From NCBI RefSeq assembly GCF_024345575.1, contig NZ_JAGQBJ010000006.1:62001-126000 (forward strand): a stretch of 64,000 nt of DNA, in the 5' to 3' direction. The stretch's first letter is position 1; every line of letters starts with the position of its first letter. Shown here one piece after another: positions 48,832 through 57,958 of the stretch. The stretch is from Cyanobium sp. Morenito 9A2. Its GTDB lineage: Bacteria > Cyanobacteriota > Cyanobacteriia > PCC-6307 > Cyanobiaceae. The position numbers and the translations under genes were made by a program. The notes beneath the pieces are model-generated. The model ran no database searches, was not told the origin of the DNA, and worked only from the letters and a program-made list of their open reading frames with translations.

Positions 48832-49326
48832 ATGATCAACCGTTTGCTGCTGCAGGCGCGCTACTTGATCGTGATCGCCGTGCTGGGCCTTCTGGCCGCC
48901 AGCATCGCCTTCTATTTGATGGGCGCCCACCTGGTGGTGGACCAGTTGGATGAGGCCTTCTGGGGTGAGTTCAAGAACATCACCGGCTTCGAACTGCAGA
49001 TCCTCCAGGCGATCGACATGTTCCTGGTGGGCACCGGCTGCCTGGCCCTGGGGATCGGCATGTTCTCCCTGTTCGTGAAGGAATTGCCCCTGCCCGAACC
49101 CGTGCGTGTGCGCAGCTTCCACGAGGTCAAAAGCATGTTTGCCAACTTTCTGATCCTCTCGCTGGCCGTGTCGTTTCTGGAGAACCTCGGCCACCTGGAG
49201 GAAACGGTGAAGACAAACCACTCCAACGGCAGCGAAATCCTCTATGCCGGAGCGGGCGTGGCCCTGGTCACCGGAGCCCTGCTGGCGTTCAAATACTTCG
49301 GGGCCGAGCGCCATGGGACGCACTAG
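48832..49326 (+). CDS. UPF0114 (YqhA) family membrane protein
   Basis: 164 residues with four membrane helices. ARYLIVIAVLGLLAASIAFYL, the DMFLVGTGCLALGIGMFSLFV pair and VKSMFANFLILSLAVSFLENL match the YqhA/UPF0114 family of unknown function. The last codons overlap the ATG of the LuxR regulator by 14 bp, so regulator and membrane protein are probably co-expressed. Confidence 0.85.
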   Translation: MINRLLLQARYLIVIAVLGLLAASIAFYLMGAHLVVDQLDEAFWGEFKNITGFELQILQAIDMFLVGTGCLALGIGMFSLFVKELPLPEPVRVRSFHEVKSMFANFLILSLAVSFLENLGHLEETVKTNHSNGSEILYAGAGVALVTGALLAFKYFGAERHGTH

Positions 49327-50035
49327 CTTCGTGGTCCCTTCTGAAGGCCACGGTTCCGGCGACCTGCTCCGGGCACGGGGCGATTTGATCAAGGTGCTGC
49401 TGCGGCCCCATGACGTGTTGGTGTGCATGTACCCCAGGCTGCTGGCCCTGTCGCTGGCGGCGGGAGCCAACCCGGAACGCAAGGCCAGCGAGGCCCAACT
49501 GTGCATCACCTCCTCCCTGGCGGAAGGGCAGACGATCCTTGAGGGATCGGCCCGCCCCTGGATCCTTCTGACCACGGAGCACCTCGAAGATGGGAACGGC
49601 CTGGAGCTCATCCGCCGGGCCAAGCGGGCACCCAGAAACCATCCCTGCCTGCTCATGCTCACCCACAACCATCGCGTGGTGCTGGAGGAGGCCCAGGCCC
49701 TGGGCACCGATGCCCTTGTGCTCGAAGACAGCATCGGCCGCAGCGGCGCGATGGCCTACGCCCTGGAGCGGCTGCTGTGCGGGGAACGCTTCCTGGATCC
49801 AGCTCTGGAGACCCCCGAGCCCCCAGGCGGCAACCCGGTACGCCCACTCAGCGGCCGGGAAGTGGAAGTGCTCCAGTTGGTGGCCGAGGGCCTCGGCAAC
49901 AGGGACATCGCCACCGCCCTGCAGATCGCCCCCAGCACAGCCCGCGACCACGTGGGCAACATCCTCAGCAACCTGGGGGTCAAGAGCCGCGCGGCGGCAG
50001 CGGTCGAGGGGCTGAGGCGTGGGTACCTGCGTTGA
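49313..50035 (+). CDS. LuxR-family transcriptional regulator with degenerate receiver
   Basis: 240 residues. The N-terminal half has receiver-like secondary structure, but Thr 88 sits where the phospho-acceptor Asp is expected (ILLTTEHLEDGNGL), and the conserved Lys position reads Glu in DALVLEDSIG. The C-terminal LuxR helix-turn-helix is intact: LSGREVEVLQLVAEGLGNRDIATALQIAPSTARDHVGNIL. It is therefore likely phosphorylation-independent. It overlaps the UPF0114 gene. Confidence 0.8.
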   Translation: MGRTSFVVPSEGHGSGDLLRARGDLIKVLLRPHDVLVCMYPRLLALSLAAGANPERKASEAQLCITSSLAEGQTILEGSARPWILLTTEHLEDGNGLELIRRAKRAPRNHPCLLMLTHNHRVVLEEAQALGTDALVLEDSIGRSGAMAYALERLLCGERFLDPALETPEPPGGNPVRPLSGREVEVLQLVAEGLGNRDIATALQIAPSTARDHVGNILSNLGVKSRAAAAVEGLRRGYLR

Positions 50036-50117
50036 GGAGCTGCTGCCAAATCCTGCAGATGACGGATTGAGTCCAGCGTTGAAAATCATTTAGCTGAGAT
50101 CAAGCACTAGCGCACCC

Positions 50118-53100
50118 ATGGCCCGTCCAGCCACGACCACAGCCAGCACCATTGCCACATCCTCAAGAACCCGCGCCACCCGTGGACTGACGGTGGCCGT
50201 GGGGGGCGAGCTGTGGTCCGGCGGTCTGGCGGGCCAACTCACGGTCACGAACGCCACGGCAGCCAGGCTCAGGGACTGGAGCGTCAATTGCGACAGCCCC
50301 CACACCATCACCGGCGCTCCATGGGGGGCCAGCCTGAAGCGGCTGGACCCTGGCAGCGGGCTCTGGCACTACACCCTCACTGGAGCGGGCCGGGGGGCCA
50401 AGGTCAACCCGGGAGCCTCGATCACCGTTGGGTTCAACGCCATCCAGGGGGCGGCGATCGGCACCAGCGGCGCCCTGGATGCGGGCCTGCTCCTGGCCGC
50501 AGGCGACTCCAGGCCACCCATCCAAGCCCCTGGGCCAGTGCTCCCGTCACCCCCCGCGTCGCTGCGGACCACCTCGGCACCAGCTCGCACTGCGGCTCCG
50601 ATCGTCGCCCCCCTGACCCAGGGGGGCCGGGCCTTCAGGGTCGATCCCACCAAGGCGGACATCGAAGGCTTCGATCCCCGGCGCGATCGACTCGATTTCG
50701 GCGACGTTTCGGTCCACAACCTGATCGTGGGCCAGACCGCCGAAGGTGAAGCGGCACTGATCAACCCCTGGGCCTGGACGCCTGAGGTCCAGGTGATCAA
50801 GGGCATCGGGCTCGATCGGCTGAGCCCGGCCAACTTCGGCACCGTGGCCAATGAGCACCTTCGCCAGGACATCGGTGGAGCGATCTCCTGGGAACAGGGC
50901 ATGGGGGAACGAAAGCCCGGCACGGTGTATGTGCGCTCCCATGAATATGGGGTGAAAGAGCGGGTCGAAGGCTTTGATCCCTCCACCATGAAGCTCAGCT
51001 TTCTCTACTTCGGCACCCGGGAGCGCCTGAGCGTGACCGATACACCCGAGGGGCTGCTGATCGCGGTGGAACCCACGGGCCAGAGCCTGCTGCTGGCGGG
51101 GATCCGCCGCAGCCAGCTCATTCCGGCCCATCTCGAATTCCACAACGACCAGGTGGTGGAAGACCGACTCGAAGACGCCTTCGGCGTGAGCGACCGGCAG
51201 GTGAGCCTCGTCAGCCGCGCCGGGCTTCTGACACCGCAGGGACCAGCCGGACAGATCACCGATGGACTCCAGGTTCGAAGGGGGACCGGCCTGACACCCC
51301 TGGGGGGAGGTGCCTTCAACGGCAGCGCCGGCGGCCACGGACCGAACCCCGGTCATGGTCACGGTGACAACCATGACCATGACGGCGGCGACGAGCCAAC
51401 GCCATCACCCCCAGCCGCCAACGGCGACGTCAGCGTCCAGGTGGGGGGCAACCGCTGGTGGAACGGATTCACCGCCGAGCTCACGATCACCAACACCAGC
51501 GGCGCCGACCTCAGGACCTGGAGCACCAGCTTTGTCACGCGCCACACCCTCACCGGCGACCCCTGGGGGGCACGCGTCAGCCGCACCGACCTGGGCGGCG
51601 GCCTCAGCCGTTACACCCTCACCGGCAGCGGCTGGGCCACGGGCCTCAAGGCCGGGGCCTCACTGACCGTCGGCTTCAACGGCTCCCAGGGGGTGGCCAT
51701 CGGCAACAGCGGCGCCCTCGAGGCCCGCCAGTTGTTCATCACCTCCGCTGCAACGCCGACACCCACGCCAACTCCAACGCCAACGCCGGTCCCCACTCCA
51801 ACCCCCAACCCGACGCCCACGCCCAACCCTCAGCCCTCGGAAGGCGACTACGGCAAGGCCCTCGGGCTCTCCTTCCTCTTCTACGAAGCCAACCGCTCCG
51901 GCAACCTCAACGAGGCCACCAATCGGGTCCCCTGGCGGGGGGATTCCGGCCTGCGTGACGGCTTCGACGGCATCTACTTCGGTGACCGCAAGCCGGAGAA
52001 TCTACAGCTGGGCCTGAGGCGCGATCTCACCGGTGGCTATCACGACGCCGGAGACCACGGAAAGTTCGGCCTGCCCCTGGCCTCCACCCTTTCCACCCTG
52101 GCCTGGGGCGGCCTCACCTTCAAAGAGAGCTACGCGGCCAGCGGGCAGCTCGACGAACTGCTCTCCACTGTGAAGTGGGGCACCGACTACCTGCTCAAGG
52201 CCCACGGCCGCAACACGAAGGGCACCACCCTCTACCTGGTGGCCCAGGTGGGAAACGTCTCCGCCGACCATGCCCTCTGGGGCGCCCCCGAAACCCAGAC
52301 CATCCCCCGCCCGGCCCTGGCGGTCACCCCCTCCAAACCGGGCTCCGACGTGGCCGGTGCCACCGCCGCGGCCCTGGCTTCCGCCTCGATCCTGTTCCGC
52401 GAGAACGGACAGGTGGCCTACGCCAACCAGCTGCTCGACAACGCCAAAGCCCTCTATACCTTCGCCGATCGCTACCGCGGCCGCTATTCCGACGCGATCA
52501 CCGAGGTGCGCGATTACTACAATTCCTGGAGCGGCTACCAGGACGAACTGGCCTACGGGGCGGCCTGGCTGGCCCGGGCCGTGGAGGCCGCTGGTGGCAA
52601 TGGCAGCACTTACCGCAACAAAGCTCTTCAGCTCTACAACACAACCATCGGCGGCCTCGCCAAGGGCTGGACCCACAACTGGGATGACGCCTCCTACGCG
52701 ACCGCCGTGCTCCTGGCCGCCGACACGGGCAACGCCAAGGTGAGCAACGATGTGGAGGGCTGGCTGAACAGCTGGGTGACGGGCACCAACGGAGTCACCC
52801 GCACGGACGGCGGCCTGCGGTACATCAGTCCGTGGGGGTCCCTGCGCTACGCCGCCAACACCGCGTTCCTGGCGGCCACCTACGCCGACGAAGTCACCAA
52901 CCCCAAGGGGGCCTACAGCCAGCTGGCCATCGACACCGTCGACTACATCCTGGGGGACAACCCCAACCGGTTCAGCTATCTGGTCGGCTACGGCGACAAC
53001 TACCCGAAGCAGCCCCATCACCGCGCCGCCTCGGGGGTGGGCTGGGACGGTTTCCGTAACGGCCAACCCAACGCCCACATTCTGAATGGGGCGCTGGTGG

Positions 53101-53237
53101 GCGGTCCCAGCTCGGCCAGCGATTTCAGCTATGTGGATCGTCGCGACAACTACATCACCAACGAGGTCGCCATCGACTACAACGCCGGTTTCACAGGCGC
53201 CCTGGCCTTCGCCGCCCAGGCCGCCAGCTTGATCTGA
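50118..53237 (+). CDS. GH9 endoglucanase (cellulase) with two CBM2-like modules
   Basis: 1039 residues. A CBM2-like beta-sandwich lies at about 22-137 (ELWSGGLAGQLTVTNATAA, TLTGAGRGAKVNPGASITVG). A middle region (about 170-345) has two similar units each starting EGFDP. A His/Gly/Asp linker, a second CBM2 (about 433-540, NRWWNGFTAELTITNTSG) and a Thr-Pro linker precede the GH9 domain (about 575-1039). GH9 residues: the base Asp pair in TGGYHDAGDHGKFGLP, the His in QPHHRAASG, and the acid Glu in YITNEVAIDYNAGFTGAL. No signal peptide is visible at the N-terminus, so secretion would be by type I export or another route. Substrate: beta-1,4-glucan by family. Confidence 0.9.
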   Translation: MARPATTTASTIATSSRTRATRGLTVAVGGELWSGGLAGQLTVTNATAARLRDWSVNCDSPHTITGAPWGASLKRLDPGSGLWHYTLTGAGRGAKVNPGASITVGFNAIQGAAIGTSGALDAGLLLAAGDSRPPIQAPGPVLPSPPASLRTTSAPARTAAPIVAPLTQGGRAFRVDPTKADIEGFDPRRDRLDFGDVSVHNLIVGQTAEGEAALINPWAWTPEVQVIKGIGLDRLSPANFGTVANEHLRQDIGGAISWEQGMGERKPGTVYVRSHEYGVKERVEGFDPSTMKLSFLYFGTRERLSVTDTPEGLLIAVEPTGQSLLLAGIRRSQLIPAHLEFHNDQVVEDRLEDAFGVSDRQVSLVSRAGLLTPQGPAGQITDGLQVRRGTGLTPLGGGAFNGSAGGHGPNPGHGHGDNHDHDGGDEPTPSPPAANGDVSVQVGGNRWWNGFTAELTITNTSGADLRTWSTSFVTRHTLTGDPWGARVSRTDLGGGLSRYTLTGSGWATGLKAGASLTVGFNGSQGVAIGNSGALEARQLFITSAATPTPTPTPTPTPVPTPTPNPTPTPNPQPSEGDYGKALGLSFLFYEANRSGNLNEATNRVPWRGDSGLRDGFDGIYFGDRKPENLQLGLRRDLTGGYHDAGDHGKFGLPLASTLSTLAWGGLTFKESYAASGQLDELLSTVKWGTDYLLKAHGRNTKGTTLYLVAQVGNVSADHALWGAPETQTIPRPALAVTPSKPGSDVAGATAAALASASILFRENGQVAYANQLLDNAKALYTFADRYRGRYSDAITEVRDYYNSWSGYQDELAYGAAWLARAVEAAGGNGSTYRNKALQLYNTTIGGLAKGWTHNWDDASYATAVLLAADTGNAKVSNDVEGWLNSWVTGTNGVTRTDGGLRYISPWGSLRYAANTAFLAATYADEVTNPKGAYSQLAIDTVDYILGDNPNRFSYLVGYGDNYPKQPHHRAASGVGWDGFRNGQPNAHILNGALVGGPSSASDFSYVDRRDNYITNEVAIDYNAGFTGALAFAAQAASLI
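51754..51834 (+). repeat. Thr-Pro linker repeats
   Basis: About 80 bp of ACNCCN-type units encode alternating Thr-Pro residues with some Asn and Val between CBM2 and the catalytic domain. This is a typical flexible cellulase linker, and a site where repeat number may vary. Confidence 0.85.
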
Positions 53238-53283
53238 GCTGTCGGAGGGGGTCGTTGAGGCGCCCTCTGGCGGTTGACCAGAC

Positions 53284-54231
53284 TCAGGTTCCCCGTCGCA
53301 GCTTCGCCAGCAGGCGCTCGAACACCGGCGGCAACGGCGCCTCGAACAACAGGCGCTCCCGGCTGATCGGATGGTCGAGCCCCAGTTGAACGGCATGAAG
53401 GGCCTGGCCTGGCAACTCGATCGGCAGCTTGCGGCAGCGGCCGTAGGTGGCATCCCCGACGATCGGATGGCCGATGTGGGCGCAGTGGACGCGGATCTGG
53501 TGGGTGCGGCCGGTGTCGAGCTTGAAGCGCAGCAGCGAGTAGTCGCCCAGGCGCTCCAGCAGCCGCCAATGGGTGCACGCATGGCGCCCGGAGGCGTCGG
53601 CCACCACGGCGTACTTCTTGCGATCGACCGGGTGGCGCCCGATCGCCCCCACCACCGTGCCGCCCTCGGCCCCCGGGGAACCGTGCACCACCCCCAGGTA
53701 CTCCCGGGAAGCCACGCGGCTCTGGATCTGGCCCTGCAGCTTCACCAGCGCCTCCTGGCTCTTGGCCACCACGATGCAGCCGGTGGTGTCCTTGTCGAGG
53801 CGGTGCACGATCCCCGGGCGCAGCTCGCCGCCGATGCCCGGCAGATCAGGGCAGTGGTGCAGCAGGGCGTTCACCAGGGTGCCGTCCCTGTTGCCCGGAG
53901 CCGGGTGCACCGTGAGACCGGCGGGCTTGTTGAGCACGATCAGGTGCTCGTCCTCAAAGAGCACATCCAGGGGGATGTCCTGGGGCATCAGGTAAGGCAG
54001 GGGCTCCGGGGGCGGCATCCAGAGCTGCACCGCATCGCCCTGGCGCAGGGGGGTCTTGGCGCGGCCGGTGACGCCGTTGACCCGCACATAGCCGGCGTCG
54101 ATGAACTTCTGGATCCGGGCGCGGCTCTGCTCGGGCCGCTGGCTCACCAGCCAGCGGTCGAGCCTCATCGGCAGCGGCCTGGGGTACGCCAGCGTCAGCA
54201 GCTCCCCCTCCCCTTCCCCGAAGCCACTCAC
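53284..54231 (-). CDS. RluA/RluD-family 23S rRNA pseudouridine synthase
   Basis: 315 residues from GTG 54231, which overlaps the ylqF stop (GTGA). An S4 domain (MRLDRWLVSQRPEQSRARIQ...) precedes the catalytic domain with VLNKPAGLTVHPAPGN and the intact catalytic Asp in GIVHRLDKDTTGCIVVA; RTHQIRVHCAHIGHPIVGD completes the fold. It is the probable RluD equivalent (U1911/1915/1917 of 23S rRNA), in contrast with the Asp-less paralogue at 10.6 kb. Confidence 0.92.
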   Translation of the reverse strand: MSGFGEGEGELLTLAYPRPLPMRLDRWLVSQRPEQSRARIQKFIDAGYVRVNGVTGRAKTPLRQGDAVQLWMPPPEPLPYLMPQDIPLDVLFEDEHLIVLNKPAGLTVHPAPGNRDGTLVNALLHHCPDLPGIGGELRPGIVHRLDKDTTGCIVVAKSQEALVKLQGQIQSRVASREYLGVVHGSPGAEGGTVVGAIGRHPVDRKKYAVVADASGRHACTHWRLLERLGDYSLLRFKLDTGRTHQIRVHCAHIGHPIVGDATYGRCRKLPIELPGQALHAVQLGLDHPISRERLLFEAPLPPVFERLLAKLRRGT

Positions 54232-55160
54232 GCCGGACCCAACGCCGGGGCGGCGAGCTCCCCAAGGGGTTCCGGCGGCCACTCCAGGGCAATCGACCCG
54301 AGCACACCGCGGCGGAAATCATCGAGCAGGCGCTGGGCCTGGCGGGCGGTGTCGCCGCTGGTGTGGCGCGCCGCGGCCGCCTCCAGCCACTCGGCCCCAT
54401 CGGCGCCGGGAGGAGGGGCCGCGACCCCGTAGCGCGTCTCGAGCAATCCGGCGGCGACGCCGTGGGCAGGCTCGGCCTCCAGCCGCTCCAGCAGGCGCAG
54501 GAAGGCCCTGGCCACGGCCTCGCCGTCGTAGGCCGCCTGGCCGATGTCGTCACAGAGGGCCAGCAGCAGGGCGGCCCGCTGGTCATCCAGCCGGGGAGGC
54601 AGCACGCCCGGGGCATCGAGCAGGTCGAGGGCCTGCCCCAGCCGCACCCAGCGCAGGCTGCGGGTCACCCCCGCCCGGCGGGCGCTGTCCACGACCTTCT
54701 GGCGCACCAGCCGGTTGATCAGCGCCGACTTGCCCACGTTGGGAAAACCCAGCATCAGGGCGCGCACGGGCCGCGGGCGCATGCCCCGCAGTCGGCGGCG
54801 GGCATTGAGCTGCTCACCGGCGCGGATCGCCGCGTCCTGGAGCTGTTTCACCCCCGTTCCCACCTTGGCGTCGCACCACCAGGGGGTCTCGCCTCTGGCG
54901 CGGAACCAGCGGTCCCAGGCCAACCGGGCCGCCTCGCCCACCATGTCGCGGCGGTTGATCACCAGGAGCCGCTGCTTGGCATCCGTCCAGCGCTTGAGAC
55001 GGGGGTGGCCGGTGGAGAGGGGAATGCGGGCGTCGCGCACCTCAATCACCAGGTCGACCTTGGCCAGCTGCGCCTTGAGCTGACGCTCGGCCCGGGCGAT
55101 GTGGCCGGGGTACCACTGGATCGCCGGGGCGCGCGATCCCGGTTCTGGGGCCGCCTCCAT
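54228..55160 (-). CDS. ylqF: Ribosome biogenesis GTPase YlqF/RbgA
   Basis: 310 residues, circularly permuted GTPase. The N-terminal signature IQWYPGHIARAERQLKAQL is followed by G4 (VINRRDMV), G1 (MLGFPNVGKSALINRL) and G3 (LLDAPGVLPP). It acts in late 50S assembly. Start overlaps the uspA stop, and its stop overlaps rluD. Confidence 0.94.
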   Translation of the reverse strand: MEAAPEPGSRAPAIQWYPGHIARAERQLKAQLAKVDLVIEVRDARIPLSTGHPRLKRWTDAKQRLLVINRRDMVGEAARLAWDRWFRARGETPWWCDAKVGTGVKQLQDAAIRAGEQLNARRRLRGMRPRPVRALMLGFPNVGKSALINRLVRQKVVDSARRAGVTRSLRWVRLGQALDLLDAPGVLPPRLDDQRAALLLALCDDIGQAAYDGEAVARAFLRLLERLEAEPAHGVAAGLLETRYGVAAPPPGADGAEWLEAAAARHTSGDTARQAQRLLDDFRRGVLGSIALEWPPEPLGELAAPALGPA

Positions 55161-55543
55161 CAGGGCACCACCAGCACCGGACAGGGGGCGAGCTGGATCA
55201 CCCGAGCGGCGGTGCTGGGCACGTCGGCCTCCACGGTCAACCCCCGGGTGCCCATCACGATCAAATCGGCGTTGATTTCGTCGGCCACATCACAGATCAC
55301 GAAGGCCGGCTTGCCCTCCCGTTCAATCACCTGGGTGGGCACCCCCGCCTCCACGAAGCTGCTGCGGGCCTGCTCCAGCAACTGGGCCACGGCGGCGGGG
55401 TCGTGCATCGCCCCGGGTTCCTCCTCCACCACCGAGAGCACCACCAGGTGGCTGTCGTGCCGCTGGGCCAGCTTCAGGGCCGTGGCGACCGCATCGAGTG
55501 CCTGGCGGCTCTGGTCAATGGGAAAGAGCACGGTTTCGAACAT
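55160..55543 (-). CDS. Universal stress protein UspA family
   Basis: 127 residues: [22 protein letters not shown] at the N-terminus, and the ATP-binding-type C-terminal motif [29 protein letters not shown]. The final G-9x-G-S/T stretch is modified ([12 protein letters not shown]), so nucleotide binding is plausible but unproven. It is first in the uspA-ylqF-rluD coupled run, divergent from pgk. Confidence 0.92.
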   Translation of the reverse strand: MFETVLFPIDQSRQALDAVATALKLAQRHDSHLVVLSVVEEEPGAMHDPAAVAQLLEQARSSFVEAGVPTQVIEREGKPAFVICDVADEINADLIVMGTRGLTVEADVPSTAARVIQLAPCPVLVVP

Positions 55544-55563
55544 CGCCTGGCCCCGGGTTCGCT

Positions 55564-55600
55564 TGTCCTAGCGCTGTCCTAGCGCCCGGGGCCCCGGGCG
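55564..55600. promoter_or_regulatory. 11-bp tandem duplication plus 18-bp perfect palindrome upstream of pgk
   Basis: TGTCCTAGCGC is repeated without spacer at 55564-55574 and 55575-55585, and runs into CGCCCGGGGCCCCGGGCG (55583-55600), a perfect 18-bp palindrome. The elements lie in the 110-bp divergent region between uspA and pgk. They may bind a regulator or fold in the nascent transcript; no T tract follows, so an intrinsic terminator is unlikely. Confidence 0.5.
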
Positions 55601-55653
55601 GAAGGGGGCTCCGGGTTAATCTCGCCCATCCCTTATCCCACAGCCCTCCCCCC

Positions 55654-56859
55654 ATGGCGAAGCGCTCCCTGGCCAGCCTCTCCGCCGACGACCTGCGCGG
55701 CAAGCGTGTTCTGGTCCGGGTCGACTTCAACGTACCGCTCGATGACCAAGGGACGATCACCGACGACACGCGCATCCGCGCCGCCCTTCCCACGATCAAC
55801 GACCTCACCGGCAAGGGAGCCCGGGTGATCCTGGCGGCCCACTTCGGCCGTCCCAAGGGCGAGGTGAACGAAGCGATGCGTCTCACCCCGGTGGCGGCAC
55901 GCCTCGCTGAGCTGCTCGCCAAGCCCGTGGTGAAAACAGACAGCTGCATCGGCCCCGATGCCGAGACCAAGGTGGCTGCCATGGCTGACGGCGACGTGGT
56001 GCTGCTGGAAAACGTCCGCTTCTTCGCCGAGGAAGAGAAGAACGAGCCTGGCTTCGCCGCCCAGCTCGCCGCTCTGGCCGACGTTTATGTGAACGACGCC
56101 TTCGGCGCCGCCCACCGCGCCCACGCCTCCACCGAAGGCGTGACAAAGCTCCTCAGCCCCAGCGTGGCCGGCCACCTGATGGAGAAGGAGCTGCAATACC
56201 TGCAGGGCGCCATTGACGAGCCCAAGCGGCCGCTCGCGGCGATTGTGGGCGGCTCCAAGGTGAGCAGCAAGATTGGCGTGCTCGAAGCCCTCATCGACAA
56301 GTGCGACAAGGTGCTGATCGGCGGCGGCATGATCTTCACCTTCTACAAGGCGCGTGGCCTGGCAGTGGGCAAGAGCCTGGTGGAGGAAGACAAGCTTGAG
56401 CTCGCCAAGGAGCTGGAAGCCAAGGCGGCCGCCAAGGGCGTGCAGTTGCTGCTGCCCACCGATGTGGTGCTGGCCGACGCCTTCGCCCCGGACGCCAACA
56501 GCCAGACCGTGTCGATCGAGGCCATTCCTGAGGGCTGGATGGGCCTGGACATCGGTCCCGACTCGCTCCAAGCCTTCCAGGAAGCCCTGGCTGACTGCAA
56601 GACCGTGATCTGGAACGGCCCCATGGGCGTGTTCGAGTTCGACAAATTCGCCGCCGGCACCAACGGAATCGCCCATACCCTGGCCGGCCTGGGCGGCAAA
56701 GGTTGCTGCACGATCATCGGCGGCGGTGATTCGGTGGCGGCCGTCGAGAAGGTGGGCGTGGCCGAGAAAATGTCCCACATCTCCACCGGTGGCGGCGCCA
56801 GCCTGGAACTCCTGGAGGGCAAGGTGCTGCCCGGCGTGGCGGCCCTCGACGAGGCCTGA
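55654..56859 (+). CDS. pgk: Phosphoglycerate kinase
   Basis: 401 residues. [78 protein letters not shown] and the C-terminal [16 protein letters not shown] are diagnostic. The enzyme transfers phosphate between 1,3-bisphosphoglycerate and ADP, serving glycolysis and the Calvin cycle. It is somewhat less GC-biased at third positions than neighbours, as expected of a highly expressed gene. Confidence 0.98.
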   Translation: MAKRSLASLSADDLRGKRVLVRVDFNVPLDDQGTITDDTRIRAALPTINDLTGKGARVILAAHFGRPKGEVNEAMRLTPVAARLAELLAKPVVKTDSCIGPDAETKVAAMADGDVVLLENVRFFAEEEKNEPGFAAQLAALADVYVNDAFGAAHRAHASTEGVTKLLSPSVAGHLMEKELQYLQGAIDEPKRPLAAIVGGSKVSSKIGVLEALIDKCDKVLIGGGMIFTFYKARGLAVGKSLVEEDKLELAKELEAKAAAKGVQLLLPTDVVLADAFAPDANSQTVSIEAIPEGWMGLDIGPDSLQAFQEALADCKTVIWNGPMGVFEFDKFAAGTNGIAHTLAGLGGKGCCTIIGGGDSVAAVEKVGVAEKMSHISTGGGASLELLEGKVLPGVAALDEA

Positions 56860-56871
56860 GCCGGAGCTCGC

Positions 56872-57315
56872 CTAGACGCCCTGCTGACCGGTGCCCAGGC
56901 CCTGCCTTGGAGACCTGCCCCGTTCGGGCCGGGGGGGCAGGCCGTACTGGGCGCGCACCTGGGCTGCCTCGGCCCGGAGCTGGCCCCGGAGCTGCTGACG
57001 GGCCTGGTTCTCCTTCTGCTCGCAGTCTTTGAAGACCTCCATGGTCTGAGCGGCACTGATGCAGCGATCCGCTTGCTGCAGGATGGCAATGCGCCCGGCA
57101 TGGCTCTTCTGCTCAAGCGCCCTTCGCTTCAAAAACAACTCCTGCCGTTGGGCAGGGCTCAGACTGAGCCGGCCCTGCCCGACGGCAGGGCCGGTCTGGG
57201 CCAGGGAGACCCCGCCATGGATCGGCAGGGCCAGTGACAGAGCAACGAACGCTGGCTGCACCAACCAACGCCGCAGGTCGAGGGGCTGCCGGCTGAAAGG
57301 AGTACGGGGTGCCAT
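56872..57315 (-). CDS. Small secreted protein, paralogue 1
   Basis: 147 residues with a signal peptide (about 17-40, ending SLAQT). The mature part contains LSLSPAQRQELFLKRRALEQ and ILQQADRCISAAQTMEVFKD with two Cys in a C-x(12)-C-like arrangement, and a charged helical segment. It matches the following gene motif for motif, so the two are tandem duplicates. No function recognised. Convergent with pgk, 12 bp apart. Confidence 0.65.
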   Translation of the reverse strand: MAPRTPFSRQPLDLRRWLVQPAFVALSLALPIHGGVSLAQTGPAVGQGRLSLSPAQRQELFLKRRALEQKSHAGRIAILQQADRCISAAQTMEVFKDCEQKENQARQQLRGQLRAEAAQVRAQYGLPPRPERGRSPRQGLGTGQQGV

Positions 57316-57430
57316 CGGTGGGTCAACAAGGTGGACACCAGACTGTCGGCTGGATGTGACTGCATCCTGACCGGAAGGCGCTCAAGCCATGACCGTATAC
57401 GCCTCGACCTCCAGGGCCGGCAAGCCCAGG

Positions 57431-57886
57431 TCACCAGGTGGGCTTGCCGGCGCCCTCAGCCCCGGTGCCAGCCCGCTTCTGGCCCTTCCAACCGCGCGGT
57501 TGAGGGACCGGCAGACCCAGGCGCTGATACAGAGCAGCCACCTCGGTGCGGTTGCGCTGCATCAACTCCCGTTGGGCGGTCCGTTCCTGCTGCTGGCAAG
57601 AGCGCAGGCCATCAAGATCCTTGGCGCCCGAGAGACAGCGCTCACTCTGCTGAAGAAAGGTCAGGCGGGCTGATGTGGTGCGCAGGGCCATCGACTTACG
57701 GCCACTGAACAACTCCTGGCTCTGGGCGGGGGTCAGGTTGAGTCTCTCGGTGCGGGGGCCCGCTGCCCCCTGGGGCGTCGGGGCGATCTGGGCCTGGGCG
57801 TCCCCCGTTTGCAGGGCCAGGGCGAGGGCGGCGGCCACCGGCGGCAGCAGCCAGCGTTGAACGGACAGGGAAGACAGAGAGCGCAT
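57431..57886 (-). CDS. Small secreted protein, paralogue 2
   Basis: 151 residues from ATG 57886. Signal peptide about 11-33 (ending DAQAQ), then LNLTPAQSQELFSGRKSMAL and FLQQSERCLSGAKDLDGLRS, clearly related to the neighbour at 56872-57315 (LTPAQ..ELF, LQQ..RC..A..., C..QEN/QER). The C-terminal tail is Lys/Gly-rich. Periplasmic, function unknown; the longer frame to 58090 has no conserved extension. Confidence 0.65.
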   Translation of the reverse strand: MRSLSSLSVQRWLLPPVAAALALALQTGDAQAQIAPTPQGAAGPRTERLNLTPAQSQELFSGRKSMALRTTSARLTFLQQSERCLSGAKDLDGLRSCQQQERTAQRELMQRNRTEVAALYQRLGLPVPQPRGWKGQKRAGTGAEGAGKPTW

Positions 57887-57958
57887 GGCGTTGACCTGAG
57901 AAACGAGCCCATCCTGTAGGACCCATCCGACTGAATCCCTACCGCGGCTGCGGCGACC

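Noticed and set aside
53238..53283. Terminator-like GAGGG...CCCTC hairpin after the cellulase gene
   Set aside because: Stem of only five pairs, long loop and no T tract.
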